Positions 1 through 9,129 of a DNA stretch of 64,000 bases are shown one piece after another; the stretch's first letter is position 1; every line of letters starts with the position of its first letter. Below the pieces are notes generated by a model. That model did not search any database. It was not told where the DNA came from and worked only from the letters and a program-made list of their open reading frames with translations. Made by a program: the position numbers and the translations under genes. The DNA lies in contig NZ_JALJWV010000001.1 in the NCBI RefSeq assembly GCF_024169655.1, positions 5,376,001-5,440,000 of the forward strand. Direction: 5' to 3'. The stretch is from Pseudomonas marginalis (GTDB lineage: Bacteria > Pseudomonadota > Gammaproteobacteria > Pseudomonadales > Pseudomonadaceae).

Positions 1-94
1 GCCAGTCTTTTCTTTCACATATATTTTACATCCCCCTACATATGCTAATGTCATTACGACATCAACGTTGTCCACCAGGATGCAAGGAGTGTGT

Positions 95-1027
95 ATGACC
101 GGAGTATTGGCCTCAGTTAACAGCCGCACACAACTGGTCGGGCAGAACAGGCTCGAACTGTTGCTATTCCGCTTCAACAATCAGCAACTGTATGGGATCA
201 ACGTGTTTAAAGTCCGGGAAGTTATACGCTGCCCGAAATTATCCTCGATACCAAAGTCTAATGGCAACATTTGTGGCGTGGCCAATATCCGAGGTGTCTG
301 CATCCCTATTCTTGACCTTGCCATGGCAACGGGACTGCCCGGGGTCGAGGATCAGGAAAGCGCTTTTATAATACTTACGGAGTACAACAATCGCGTTCAG
401 GGCTTCCTCGTCTACGCGGTCGAGCACATCGTCAATTTGAACTGGGAAGACATTCATCCGCCGCCCAAGGGCAGTGGTGAGAACAACTACCTGACGGCCG
501 TCACCCGCACGGACGATCGCTTGGTCGAGATCATCGATGTTGAAAAGGTGCTGACAGAAATATCGCCATCGTCCGAGGAAATATCCAGCGGCGTGATCGA
601 TCACGACGTCAACCAGCAAGCCCGACACCTGCGTGTGTTGACCGTGGACGACTCGATGGTCGCGCGCAAACAGGTGACCCGCTGCCTGGAAACCGTGGGC
701 GTCGAGGTGGTGGCCTTGAACGATGGCCGACAAGCGCTTGACTACCTGCGCGCCATGCTCGACGAAGGGCGCAAGCCAGATGAAGAGTTTCTGATGATGA
801 TCTCCGACATCGAGATGCCGGAGATGGACGGCTACACCTTGACCGCCGAGATCCGTAACGACCCGCGCATGGCCAACCTGCACATTGTGCTGCACACCTC
901 GCTCTCGGGGGGCTTCAACCAGGCCATGGTCAAGAAAGTCGGCGCCGATGACTTCCTGGCCAAGTTCCGCCCCGATGACCTCGCCGGTCGTGTCGTCTCA
1001 CGTATCAAAGCCGCCAACCCGAACTGA
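95..1027 (+). CDS. cheV: CheV-type chemotaxis coupling protein (CheW-REC)
   Basis: This 310-residue protein couples chemoreceptors to CheA and carries its own receiver. Residues about 20-165 form a CheW-like domain. Residues about 190-310 form a receiver with the acidic pair in VDDSMVAR, the phospho-acceptor Asp in SDIEMPEMDGYT, and the conserved Lys in AKFRPD. I chose the ATG at 95 because AAGGAG lies 5-10 bases upstream; the reading frame stays open further upstream but has no better ribosome site. It is followed by an HD-GYP gene and a chemoreceptor on the same strand, so it probably adapts signalling from that receptor or others. Domain order and length match CheV well. Confidence 0.93.
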   Translation: MTGVLASVNSRTQLVGQNRLELLLFRFNNQQLYGINVFKVREVIRCPKLSSIPKSNGNICGVANIRGVCIPILDLAMATGLPGVEDQESAFIILTEYNNRVQGFLVYAVEHIVNLNWEDIHPPPKGSGENNYLTAVTRTDDRLVEIIDVEKVLTEISPSSEEISSGVIDHDVNQQARHLRVLTVDDSMVARKQVTRCLETVGVEVVALNDGRQALDYLRAMLDEGRKPDEEFLMMISDIEMPEMDGYTLTAEIRNDPRMANLHIVLHTSLSGGFNQAMVKKVGADDFLAKFRPDDLAGRVVSRIKAANPN

Positions 1028-1103
1028 CGCTCTATCACTACAACACTCAAGCCAAGGAGGCTGTAAGGAAGCAAATAAGAACAAAATCAACAGAGGGCAG
1101 ATC

Positions 1104-2243
1104 ATGTCGAAATGTAATGAGCTCTATCATCTAGTATCAGGCAACGAGGCCAGGCCATTCTGGAAGGGTGGCGCGCGCGATGCGCAGTCGGACATCCAGT
1201 GCGCCATGGGCTGTGGCGCGCAGCTTGCCGAGACGCCTCAATTATCAGACCCGGCCCCTGCGCCCACAGCGGCTGCGATCGCCCCCACCGGCATGAACGA
1301 GGAGTTGGTCGCCGCCCAGGAAATCTGTGCCCGCGCCAAGACCGCCGTGGTCGAAATGTTCAGCCATGCCCGCATGGGCCGCGCCCTGGAGCTGGAACAT
1401 ATCGGCGCGCTGGTCGACGATATTTCCTCTTCGATCGCACGTCATCCCAATGCCTTTATCAGCCTGGCACGCCTGAAAAGCCTCGACGATTACACCTATA
1501 TGCATTCGGTCGCCGTGTGCGCACTGATGATTGCCCTGGGCAACCAGTTGAACCTGCCTGCTGCGTTGATTCGCCGAGTGGGAATGGCCGGCCTGCTGCA
1601 TGACATCGGCAAAATGGCCATACCGGGCGCCATCCTCAACAAGCCTGGACACTTGAGCAGTGACGAATTAGAGCTGGTCCGCACCCACCCGCTGGAAGGC
1701 GAGAAAACCCTGCTCGCGACCTCGCAGTTGTGCGACTTGGTCGTGGATGTCTGCCTGCACCACCATGAACGGGTCGACGGCAGCGGCTACCCCCATCAGT
1801 TGGCGGGCGACCAGATCAGTCTTTTTGCGCGAATGGCCGCCGTTTGCGATGTCTATGACGCAATCACCTCGGACCGATCCTACAACCAAGGCTGGGACCC
1901 CGCCGTCGCCATTCAGCAAATGTCGACCTGGGACGGGCATTTCGATGATGAGGTGTTCCGCGCGTTTTTGAAGTCCGTGGGCATTTATCCGGTCGGGTCT
2001 ATCGTTCAATTGAAAAGTGGCAGTATCGGCGTGGTGATCGAACAGCATCCCGACTCATTATTGACGCCAAAAATAAAGTTATTCTTCTTGCCGGTGTTAA
2101 ATATCTACATCACCCCAAAAATAGTCGACCTGAGTGATCCCGAACAAACCGATCGCATCATTGCGCGCGTGCCGCCACAGCGCTATGGCTTTAAAAATAC
2201 CGAACGTTTATGGCTCGACGATAAGGTGTCCGAACAGAACTAA
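1104..2243 (+). CDS. HD-GYP domain cyclic-di-GMP phosphodiesterase
   Basis: This is a 379-residue soluble protein with an HD-GYP domain, a family that hydrolyses c-di-GMP to GMP or pGpG. The metal-binding HD motif is in LLHDIGK (about residue 167), and the second half has HHERVDGSGYP (about 228) followed by the DVYDAITSDRSY segment; all signature residues are present, so it should be active. The first 80 residues are low in complexity and show no DUF3391 or receiver domain. The ATG at 1104 follows AGAGGG; the longer open frame upstream overlaps cheV and has no ribosome site. The gap to cheV is 76 bases, suggesting co-transcription. The 3' end is noticeably more AT-rich than the neighbours. 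Confidence 0.9.
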   Translation: MSKCNELYHLVSGNEARPFWKGGARDAQSDIQCAMGCGAQLAETPQLSDPAPAPTAAAIAPTGMNEELVAAQEICARAKTAVVEMFSHARMGRALELEHIGALVDDISSSIARHPNAFISLARLKSLDDYTYMHSVAVCALMIALGNQLNLPAALIRRVGMAGLLHDIGKMAIPGAILNKPGHLSSDELELVRTHPLEGEKTLLATSQLCDLVVDVCLHHHERVDGSGYPHQLAGDQISLFARMAAVCDVYDAITSDRSYNQGWDPAVAIQQMSTWDGHFDDEVFRAFLKSVGIYPVGSIVQLKSGSIGVVIEQHPDSLLTPKIKLFFLPVLNIYITPKIVDLSDPEQTDRIIARVPPQRYGFKNTERLWLDDKVSEQN

Positions 2244-2374
2244 GCGACTACCCAGCTGTACCGCATTTATATGCCTAAGCAGCCCATGATCAAGCAGTAA
2301 GCCTTGCGAACAAAAACAACTGAAATGCCGACATCCAATTATTTCGGCAACTACTAGCGTGGGCAGGAAATATC

Positions 2375-4537
2375 ATGAAATTCAACTCATTACAGACTCA
2401 GATTTGCTTCACCGCCGGACTCTGCCTGTTAATCTCTTGCGCGAGCCTGGTGTCATATGGGTTGTACTCCTCAACCGCCAATCAAGCCTACGTGGGCACT
2501 GAAGTTTCAGCATTGATTGAAAGTGCCACCATCCGCGAAGTGCAAAACCTGGCGGAGTCCCGTGCCAACGCCATCAAAGCGAAACTGCAAAATGCCTTGG
2601 ACTCGGCACGCACGCTGGCCAATACGCTGGGTGCGAGTAAAAGTGCGCAAAGCCCGCTGGCGCTGGGCCGCGACCAGATCAATACGATGTTGCTCAGCGT
2701 GCTCAAGGACAACCCCGAGTTCAACGGCACGTATTCGTGCTGGGAGCCGGATGCGCTGGACGGCCAGGACCAAGCGTTTCGTAACAACGAGGGCGGCAAC
2801 AACCCGTTGACCGGCCGCTTCACGCCCTATTGGACACGCAGCTCGGACGGCCATGTCGCGGTACAACCGCTGGTCGAGTACGACTCCGATGCCCGCCACC
2901 CCAATGGCGTGCTCAAGGGCGGCTGGTACAGCGGCCCCCGGGATACCCAGAAAGAAAGCGTGCTCGACCCCATCCCCTACGTGGTGCAAGGCAAAAATGT
3001 GTGGCTGACCACGCTTTCGGTGCCGATCACCGCCAATGGCAAGTTTTACGGCGTGGTCGGTGCGGACTTCGACATTTCGTTTATCCAGAAACTCAGCGAG
3101 CAAATGTCCGCCGACCTCTATGACGGCAAAGGCTCGGTGTCGATCCTGAGCAATCAGGGGCTGGTGGTGGCCGACAGTAAACGGCCAGAACTGATCGGCC
3201 AGCCATTGAAGGCATTGCTACCCGACACCTGGGATAAGGTGCTGGCCAATGTGCAGAAAGGCCAGGGCGACAGCCGCATGAACCAGGACTCGCAGGAAAT
3301 CGAAGTACAGATGCCGATCACCCTGGGTCGCACCGGAAAACCCTGGGCCATCTTGATCCACCTGCCCAAGGCGGTGGTCATGAGCCAGGCCATTACCCTG
3401 GAGAAGGAACTGCAATCGCGTGGCGTCAGCAGCAGTATCTGGCAGATCTCGGTCGGCCTGGGCATCTCATTGCTGGCATTGCTGGCGCTGTGGTTCGCTA
3501 CCGCAAAAATCGTCGGGCCGATTCGTGAAGCCGCCGCCTTGGCTGCCAACATCAGCCTGGGGGATTTCTCGCGTCGCCTGGTGCAAAAATCCGAAGATGA
3601 AGTCGGCCAGTTGTCCTTGGCCTTGAACGAGATGTCTGAAAGCCTGCAGCGTCAGGTCCGTGTGGCTGAACGTATCTCCGAAGGCGATCTGGACCTGGAG
3701 GTGCGGTTGTCCTCCCCCAACGACACGCTGGGCAAGTCCCTGGAGAAAATGGTCGGCAACCTGAACACCTTGATTTCCCAGGTACAGGCCAGCGCCACGC
3801 AAATCACCGGCAGCTCCGCACAGGTCACCGAGTTGAGCCAGTCGTTGTCCGACGGCGCGTCCAATTCGGCATCGTCCATCACTGAAATCAGTGCCGTCAT
3901 GACGCAGATGGCCGCGCAGACCTCCGACAACGCCGCCAATGCGAAAAAGGCCGACGAACAATCCCAGGCCTCACGCGCCGACGCAGGGGAAAGTGACAAG
4001 CTGATGAGCGAATTGATCGCCGCCATGGCGGAAATCGACAATTCGGGCAAAGACATCACCGCCATCATCACCACCATCGACAACATCGCCGCCCAGACCA
4101 ACCTGCTGGCCTTGAACGCAGCAATCGAGGCGGCACGCGCCGGGGAATTGGGCCGCGGCTTTGCCGTCGTCGCCGATGAAGTCAGGAGCCTCGCCGCCCG
4201 CAGCGCCGAAGCCGCCCAGCAAACCGCGGCGCTGATCGCCGACTCGTCGACCAAGACGCAACGCGGCATGGTCATCGCCGGTCGCACGGCCGACTCGTTG
4301 AGAAACATCGTCACCGGCACCAGTACCGTTTCCAGCCTGGTGTCGTTGATCTACCAAGCCTCCAGTGAACAGGCTTCCGGCTTGCAGCAGGCCAGCATCG
4401 GTCTGGAGCAGATCGATGAAGTCACCCAGCAGAATCAGGCCAACTCCCAACAGTGCGCGGTGGCCGCCCGCAACCTGTCGGAACGGGCCAGTTCCATGCA
4501 GCAAGGGTTGAGCCGGTTTAAAGTCAAAGCGACATAA
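2375..4537 (+). CDS. Methyl-accepting chemotaxis protein with dCache sensor
   Basis: A 720-residue transmembrane chemoreceptor. A first membrane helix (about 8-30) leads into a periplasmic double-Cache-like domain (about 35-345). The sensor contains GGWYSGPRDT and GVVGADFDI, the layout of dCache_1 receptors that bind amino acids, amines or organic acids; the ligand cannot be read from the sequence. A second membrane helix (about 353-375), a HAMP domain (about 376-430) and a cytoplasmic signalling domain follow. The CheA/CheW-binding hairpin is intact (NLLALNAAIEAARAGE, about 570-590). There is no C-terminal CheR-tethering pentapeptide. It sits downstream of cheV and the HD-GYP gene, which suggests shared signalling. 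Confidence 0.93.
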   Translation: MKFNSLQTQICFTAGLCLLISCASLVSYGLYSSTANQAYVGTEVSALIESATIREVQNLAESRANAIKAKLQNALDSARTLANTLGASKSAQSPLALGRDQINTMLLSVLKDNPEFNGTYSCWEPDALDGQDQAFRNNEGGNNPLTGRFTPYWTRSSDGHVAVQPLVEYDSDARHPNGVLKGGWYSGPRDTQKESVLDPIPYVVQGKNVWLTTLSVPITANGKFYGVVGADFDISFIQKLSEQMSADLYDGKGSVSILSNQGLVVADSKRPELIGQPLKALLPDTWDKVLANVQKGQGDSRMNQDSQEIEVQMPITLGRTGKPWAILIHLPKAVVMSQAITLEKELQSRGVSSSIWQISVGLGISLLALLALWFATAKIVGPIREAAALAANISLGDFSRRLVQKSEDEVGQLSLALNEMSESLQRQVRVAERISEGDLDLEVRLSSPNDTLGKSLEKMVGNLNTLISQVQASATQITGSSAQVTELSQSLSDGASNSASSITEISAVMTQMAAQTSDNAANAKKADEQSQASRADAGESDKLMSELIAAMAEIDNSGKDITAIITTIDNIAAQTNLLALNAAIEAARAGELGRGFAVVADEVRSLAARSAEAAQQTAALIADSSTKTQRGMVIAGRTADSLRNIVTGTSTVSSLVSLIYQASSEQASGLQQASIGLEQIDEVTQQNQANSQQCAVAARNLSERASSMQQGLSRFKVKAT

Positions 4538-4555
4538 CGCCCATCTGCAGTGAAG

Positions 4556-4583
4556 CCGGGGCGGAAATAAACCACCGCCCCGG
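4556..4583 (+). terminator. GC-rich hairpin after the chemoreceptor gene
   Basis: A perfect 9-bp inverted repeat (CCGGGGCGG / CCGCCCCGG, loop of 10) starts 18 bases after the chemoreceptor stop codon. It lacks a clear T-run, so it is a candidate terminator or mRNA 3'-end stabiliser, not a textbook intrinsic terminator. Confidence 0.45.
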
Positions 4584-4695
4584 TCCCGCCGCACAATTCC
4601 TGTGCCCATTCATGAAATATTAAGAATCGCCTCCCTATACTCACCGACTGCGAGCCGTTCCCCCGAACGGTCCCCTGCCCCGGTAGCCAGCCCCA

Positions 4696-6135
4696 ATGAC
4701 GCGTCCCGTTCCTCTGCTGCTCCTGCTTGCTGGTCTGTTGTTCTTCTTCGCCCTTGGAAACCATGAGCTGCAAGGCTCCACCGAAGCCCGCGTCGCCGGG
4801 ATCGCGATGGCCATGCACCTGGACAACGATTGGGTGGTGCCACGCCTGTTTCGTGAGCCGTTCCTGGAAAAGCCGCCCCTGAGCCTGTGGCTCGACGCCG
4901 GCGCGATCCGCTTGTTTGGCGGCACACCCTGGGCCGTGCGCCTGGCCTCGGCGTTTGCCGGGTTGTTCAGCGTGATGCTGCTCTACGGGATGCTGCGCCG
5001 GTTCGGGCGACCGCAGATCCTGGCGTTCTGCGCGGCACTGATCCTGGCGACCATGGCCAGTTACTGGGGCAACGTGCGCGGCGTGGGTGAAGATGCGTTG
5101 CTCAGCCTGGGCGTGACTACCGCGCTGCTGGCGTTCTACCAGGCGATGCGGCCGGCGTCCGAGCGCCAGGGCTCAACCGCCTGGGCCTGGGCCCTGTTTA
5201 CGGCCGGGATGGTGGTCGCCACCCTGAGTAAAGGCGTGCTGGGCCTGGCGATGCCGGGCATCGTGATCTTTGTGTACCTGGTGTGTACCAGTTGGATGGA
5301 CAAACGCCTGCGCATCGGCGATTGGCTGCGCCCGGCACTGTTTACCCTGTTGGCCTTGGTGCCGCTGCTGATCTGGCTGGGGTTTCTGTTCCAGCGCGGC
5401 GGGATGCAGGCGGTGGGCGAAGTGCTGTGGACCAACAGCGTCGGGCGGTTCAGCGGTTCGTTTGTCGAAGCCGGGCATTACGAGCCGTTCTACTACTACA
5501 TCGCCAAACTGCCCGAAGCCTTTTTGCCGTGGAATATCCTGGTGTACCTGGGGCTTTGGCACTTCCGCAAAAGCCTGGTGCACAACCGCTACCGTCTGTT
5601 TTTCTGCGTCTGGCTGGTGGCGCAATTTACCCTGCTGACCCTGGCCTCCAGCAAGCGCACGGTGTACCTGATGGCGCTGACGCCAGCCGCCGCCGTACTG
5701 GCTGCGGAGTACGCGCGGGTACTGCTGCAATGGCTGAAAGATCACAAACCGGCGCTGTATGCGCCGCATAAAATCGTGATCGGCGGCGCGTTCACCCTGC
5801 TCATCGCCTGCTACCTGGGCGCGGCATTCTGGTTCGCGCCAAAAGCCGACAAAAAACAGTCGTTCGTGCCCGTAGTGAGTCAGATCCAGGCCCTGCAGGC
5901 CGAAGGCAAAAAAGTCGCATTGTTCCGGCCCAACGAGCGCATCGACGGCGCCAGCGTGTTTTATCTGCAGGCCTACTTGCCGATTCTGCAAACCGAGCCA
6001 GAACTGCGCAGTTACCTGACCGCCGCCCCCGGCAACGTCGCGCTGCTGGATAACACCGACCAACTGACCGGCAAGGTCACGGTGATCAAGGAAATGGCAA
6101 TCAGTCGCCAACCTTACTACTTCATCGAGCAGTAA
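4696..6135 (+). CDS. ArnT/PMT-like integral membrane glycosyltransferase
   Basis: A 479-residue polytopic membrane protein of the GT-C class, related to ArnT (4-amino-4-deoxy-arabinose lipid A transferase) and mannosyltransferases. The first periplasmic loop has STEAR (the ExRY-like acidic position) and EKPPLSLW, which matches the ArnT EKPP signature. About ten hydrophobic segments run to residue 390, followed by a short soluble tail. It uses undecaprenyl- or polyprenyl-linked sugars by family analogy; the acceptor is unknown. It is not in an arn operon here, so it is probably a paralogue and not ArnT itself. The ribosome site is weak. Confidence 0.78.
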   Translation: MTRPVPLLLLLAGLLFFFALGNHELQGSTEARVAGIAMAMHLDNDWVVPRLFREPFLEKPPLSLWLDAGAIRLFGGTPWAVRLASAFAGLFSVMLLYGMLRRFGRPQILAFCAALILATMASYWGNVRGVGEDALLSLGVTTALLAFYQAMRPASERQGSTAWAWALFTAGMVVATLSKGVLGLAMPGIVIFVYLVCTSWMDKRLRIGDWLRPALFTLLALVPLLIWLGFLFQRGGMQAVGEVLWTNSVGRFSGSFVEAGHYEPFYYYIAKLPEAFLPWNILVYLGLWHFRKSLVHNRYRLFFCVWLVAQFTLLTLASSKRTVYLMALTPAAAVLAAEYARVLLQWLKDHKPALYAPHKIVIGGAFTLLIACYLGAAFWFAPKADKKQSFVPVVSQIQALQAEGKKVALFRPNERIDGASVFYLQAYLPILQTEPELRSYLTAAPGNVALLDNTDQLTGKVTVIKEMAISRQPYYFIEQ

Positions 6136-6150
6136 GGCGGGCGCGGGGGA

Positions 6151-6639
6151 TCAGTGCTTGGTGAGCTTGTCCAGGTAACCCATGGCGAACGCCGATACCA
6201 CGAAGGTCATGTGGATGATCACGTACCACATCAAATGCTGCGGATCGACGTTCTTGGCGTCCATGAAGATGCGCAGCAGGTGGATGGAGGAAATCGCCAC
6301 GATGGACGCGGCCACTTTCATCTTCAGCGACGAAGAGTCCATGGTCCCCAGCCAGTTGAGCTTTTCCTTGTTTTCATCGATGTCCAGCTGCGAGACGAAG
6401 TTCTCGTAGCCGGAGATCATCACCATCACCAGCAGGCCGCCGACCAGCGCCATGTCGATCAACGACAACAGCAGCAGGATCACTTCCGATTCGAGCATGC
6501 TGAAGATATTGGGAACGACGTGAATGATTTCCTGGAAGAATTTCAGTGCCAGGATCAACAGTCCCAGGGACAGCCCCAGGTAGATCGGCGCCAGCAACCA
6601 GCGCGAGGCGTACATCGTATTTTCGATAAAGCGTTCCAT
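6151..6639 (-). CDS. YqhA family (UPF0114) inner-membrane protein
   Basis: A 162-residue protein with three or four membrane helices, matching the YqhA/UPF0114 family (MYASRWLLAPIYLGLS near the N terminus and SLKMKVAASIVAISSIHLL in the middle are characteristic). The biochemical role of this family is unknown. The ATG at 6639 is preceded by GAGATTC. It converges with the glycosyltransferase gene, leaving 15 bases between the two stop codons. Confidence 0.88.
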   Translation of the reverse strand: MERFIENTMYASRWLLAPIYLGLSLGLLILALKFFQEIIHVVPNIFSMLESEVILLLLSLIDMALVGGLLVMVMISGYENFVSQLDIDENKEKLNWLGTMDSSSLKMKVAASIVAISSIHLLRIFMDAKNVDPQHLMWYVIIHMTFVVSAFAMGYLDKLTKH

Positions 6640-6802
6640 TGAATCTCACACAGCTTGGCTAGAAATGGCGCCGAGTATACCAGCCGCTTCCAAACACCTG
6701 TAACCGTGAGAAAACTGACCTGAGCGGCATCTGTGAGAGAATTTTTCTGCTAGTGTCGGGCCCATCAACTCGGCTCAAAGACGTCGGACAGGAAAACTCA
6801 AG

Positions 6803-8626
6803 ATGATGGATGTGCGTTCCCCTTGGGCCAGCATCGGCCTGTGTGCGGCATTGCTGCTGGCCGGCGGCTGCTCTCCCAGCGATGAGAAAAAGCAGACCAC
6901 CCTCGAAGAGAAAACCACGCAGTTCGAACAGTCGCTCGACAGTATCCAGGACCCCAAACTGCGTGACGCCATCGCCGACCTTGGCGGTTCGCTGCTGTTA
7001 CTGGAACGGGCGCGAGTCAAGCTCGCCACCAAGCCCATCGAAGCCGAATACGGCGAAGACAGCCTGGCGCTGCTCAAGCACTACCCCACGCCCCAGGCGC
7101 TGGTCGACACCTATATCAACGGCCTGTTCGTACTGCGCAAGACCTCCCACTCCGACTACCTGACCGATCTGCAGCCGGTGTTCCCGTTCAACTTCAACAC
7201 GCCCGACCAGTTCCCCTTCCCCCACGGCCTGGAATGGCAGTCGGTGACGTTGAGCAACAACAAAGTCATCCCCTTCCAACCGGAATGGTCGGAAACCGAT
7301 CCCGGCATCCAGTTGAGCCCCAGCAGTTCCAACCTGACCAACCCCGATGACCTGACGGTGACCTACCCGTTCATCGACGGCATCGAGACGGAAAACAAGA
7401 GCCAGCCGCAGCCCGTCAGCCTCAAAGGCACGGTTGAGGTCATCGCACCGGGCAAGGTGCTGACGTTCGATTTGTCGAAACAAGACGTGGGCCACCCGCG
7501 CACCGAAGGCACTATCACCCTCAACCTGCTGAGCCTGGAAAAAAACTACGCCGAGATCGAACTGACCAACCACGAACCGCTGGCGGCGGAGGTCGGCGAC
7601 GAATCACCGAGCCCTTTGCTGGTGCAGGCCCGCGACAGTACCGGGCAGTTCCTCACGCGCTCGGGCTCGATCAACGAAAATGCCGCGCAGGTGGCGTTCT
7701 ACGAAAAACAACTGGCGCAGATGCAAAAGCAGAAAGCCTGGTCGGACACGTTTGAAAAACAACTGACAGACGAGCAAAAAGCCTTCGAACACCAGCAAAA
7801 CAGCCATTACGCCAAGGTCTACTTCAACGGCCTGATCGACACGCTGCAGGTCGACGTGCTGGACTTTTCCAAGGCCACGGTGACCCGCAAGGACCTCGAC
7901 CTGCCGGTGTTGCGCTTCGACAAAAACAGTCTGCAGAAAACCGTACAAGCCTTGCCGATGGCGGTAACGGTGTATGACGACGGCGCTGCCAACTGGCTCA
8001 AAAACGCGACAATGACCGAAGACCAGCTGAAAAACAGCGTGACCATCAGCCAGTCCGTCGAAGATGCCAGCGCCGCGCATATCGTGTTTGACCACCCCTT
8101 TACCTTCAACGACGAACTGGCAGGCACCGAACGCAACAGCGGCGAAGCGCCGGTGACGTTTTTCACGGCGGATGAAAAAGGCGCGCGCGGCGAACCCATC
8201 GAGTTGCCGAGCGAAGCCTTCGAACTGAACCCGGCACGCGGCACCCTCACCTACGACCTCAACCTGTTCCCGGAGAACCCGGCGTTTGTGGTGGGCTCGA
8301 TTCCGCTGTTCCTGGCCACCATCGACAAAGCCACGATCGAGGTGGCCAAGTTGCCCAAGGGCCTGTCGCTCAAGGACAACGCGCTGATCATCGACCAGGC
8401 GCAGTTCCCATCCGACAGCTGGCGCTTCTATGCCAAGGACGCCAGCGGCAACTACCTCAAGGAAATTCTCGGGGTCAGCCACCGCGCCGAGGAATACGGC
8501 ACGGCGTTGTTTGACGTGCATTACTTCTATGGCCGGCCGACCCTGCTGGAAAGCTACCAGCGCACCGACCTCGGCACCGTGCAGTACGGCTTCGAGGTCA
8601 AGCTGGACAAGCCCGAAAGCAAGTGA
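6803..8626 (+). CDS. Large hypothetical lipoprotein
   Basis: I do not recognise the family. The 607-residue product begins with a short signal sequence ending LLLAGGCSPSD, a lipoprotein-type cleavage site with Cys about residue 24, so it should be membrane-anchored facing the periplasm. A helical, charged stretch follows (about 25-90), then a mainly beta-rich region; a coiled-coil-like segment rich in Gln, Lys and Glu lies at about 295-335. No catalytic motif is evident. Two adjacent ATG codons (6803, 6806) follow AGGAAA. It stands alone between yqhA and a small opposite-strand gene. Confidence 0.8.
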   Translation: MMDVRSPWASIGLCAALLLAGGCSPSDEKKQTTLEEKTTQFEQSLDSIQDPKLRDAIADLGGSLLLLERARVKLATKPIEAEYGEDSLALLKHYPTPQALVDTYINGLFVLRKTSHSDYLTDLQPVFPFNFNTPDQFPFPHGLEWQSVTLSNNKVIPFQPEWSETDPGIQLSPSSSNLTNPDDLTVTYPFIDGIETENKSQPQPVSLKGTVEVIAPGKVLTFDLSKQDVGHPRTEGTITLNLLSLEKNYAEIELTNHEPLAAEVGDESPSPLLVQARDSTGQFLTRSGSINENAAQVAFYEKQLAQMQKQKAWSDTFEKQLTDEQKAFEHQQNSHYAKVYFNGLIDTLQVDVLDFSKATVTRKDLDLPVLRFDKNSLQKTVQALPMAVTVYDDGAANWLKNATMTEDQLKNSVTISQSVEDASAAHIVFDHPFTFNDELAGTERNSGEAPVTFFTADEKGARGEPIELPSEAFELNPARGTLTYDLNLFPENPAFVVGSIPLFLATIDKATIEVAKLPKGLSLKDNALIIDQAQFPSDSWRFYAKDASGNYLKEILGVSHRAEEYGTALFDVHYFYGRPTLLESYQRTDLGTVQYGFEVKLDKPESK

Positions 8627-8632
8627 TCGGCG

Positions 8633-8950
8633 CTACAGGGCCAGGCGTTCCTGCCCATTGTTGAGCAGTCGCAGGTGGGCCTGCACATGCAGGCACCAGA
8701 TCTGCGGCTCGTCCGCCAGCTCGTAGCCGTGCTGTGTCAGGTTATCGACGATCGTTTGCAGAACGGTCTCGGCCACGAAAGGCCCATGGAACGGACCTTC
8801 GGATTTGACGGTGGAAGGCTGCTCGCCGGTCATCCCGGCGGCAAACAGCAACGTCCACATCCCGTTGTCACCCGCGAGAGGGCGAACGGAACATTCGATA
8901 CGGGTGCCCAAGCCCAGGCACTGGCGGGTGAGGCAAAGGTTGCGCGGCAT
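8633..8950 (-). CDS. Conserved small hypothetical protein
   Basis: A 105-residue cytoplasmic-looking protein of unknown function, starting at the ATG at 8950 with GAGGGT upstream; the longer open frame to 9109 has no ribosome site. The middle and C-terminal parts are mixed polar with two Trp and three Cys residues. It lies downstream of the Lon-like protease gene on the same strand, separated by 179 bases, and its stop codon is 6 bases from that of the lipoprotein gene. I believe similar proteins occur in other pseudomonads, but I cannot name a family. Confidence 0.65.
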   Translation of the reverse strand: MPRNLCLTRQCLGLGTRIECSVRPLAGDNGMWTLLFAAGMTGEQPSTVKSEGPFHGPFVAETVLQTIVDNLTQHGYELADEPQIWCLHVQAHLRLLNNGQERLAL

Positions 8951-9129
8951 GGCGGCGACCCTCGGTAGATCAGTGTTCAGCCTCAAGCACGGCGAGACTG
9001 TCTCTATCCTGCGACTCCTGTGGATATCCCTAATGCTCAGAATAGAAGAAAACTGCGATAAACCAAGGTTATAGGGACCAACGGGCGTTGGCCCCGAACC
9101 TTTAGTCAATTTTGTGGCGGGTTAGCGCT

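Noticed and set aside
1..94. End of a gene upstream of cheV
   Set aside because: The first 94 bases are AT-rich and show no coding frame that continues from outside; they look like the cheV promoter region.
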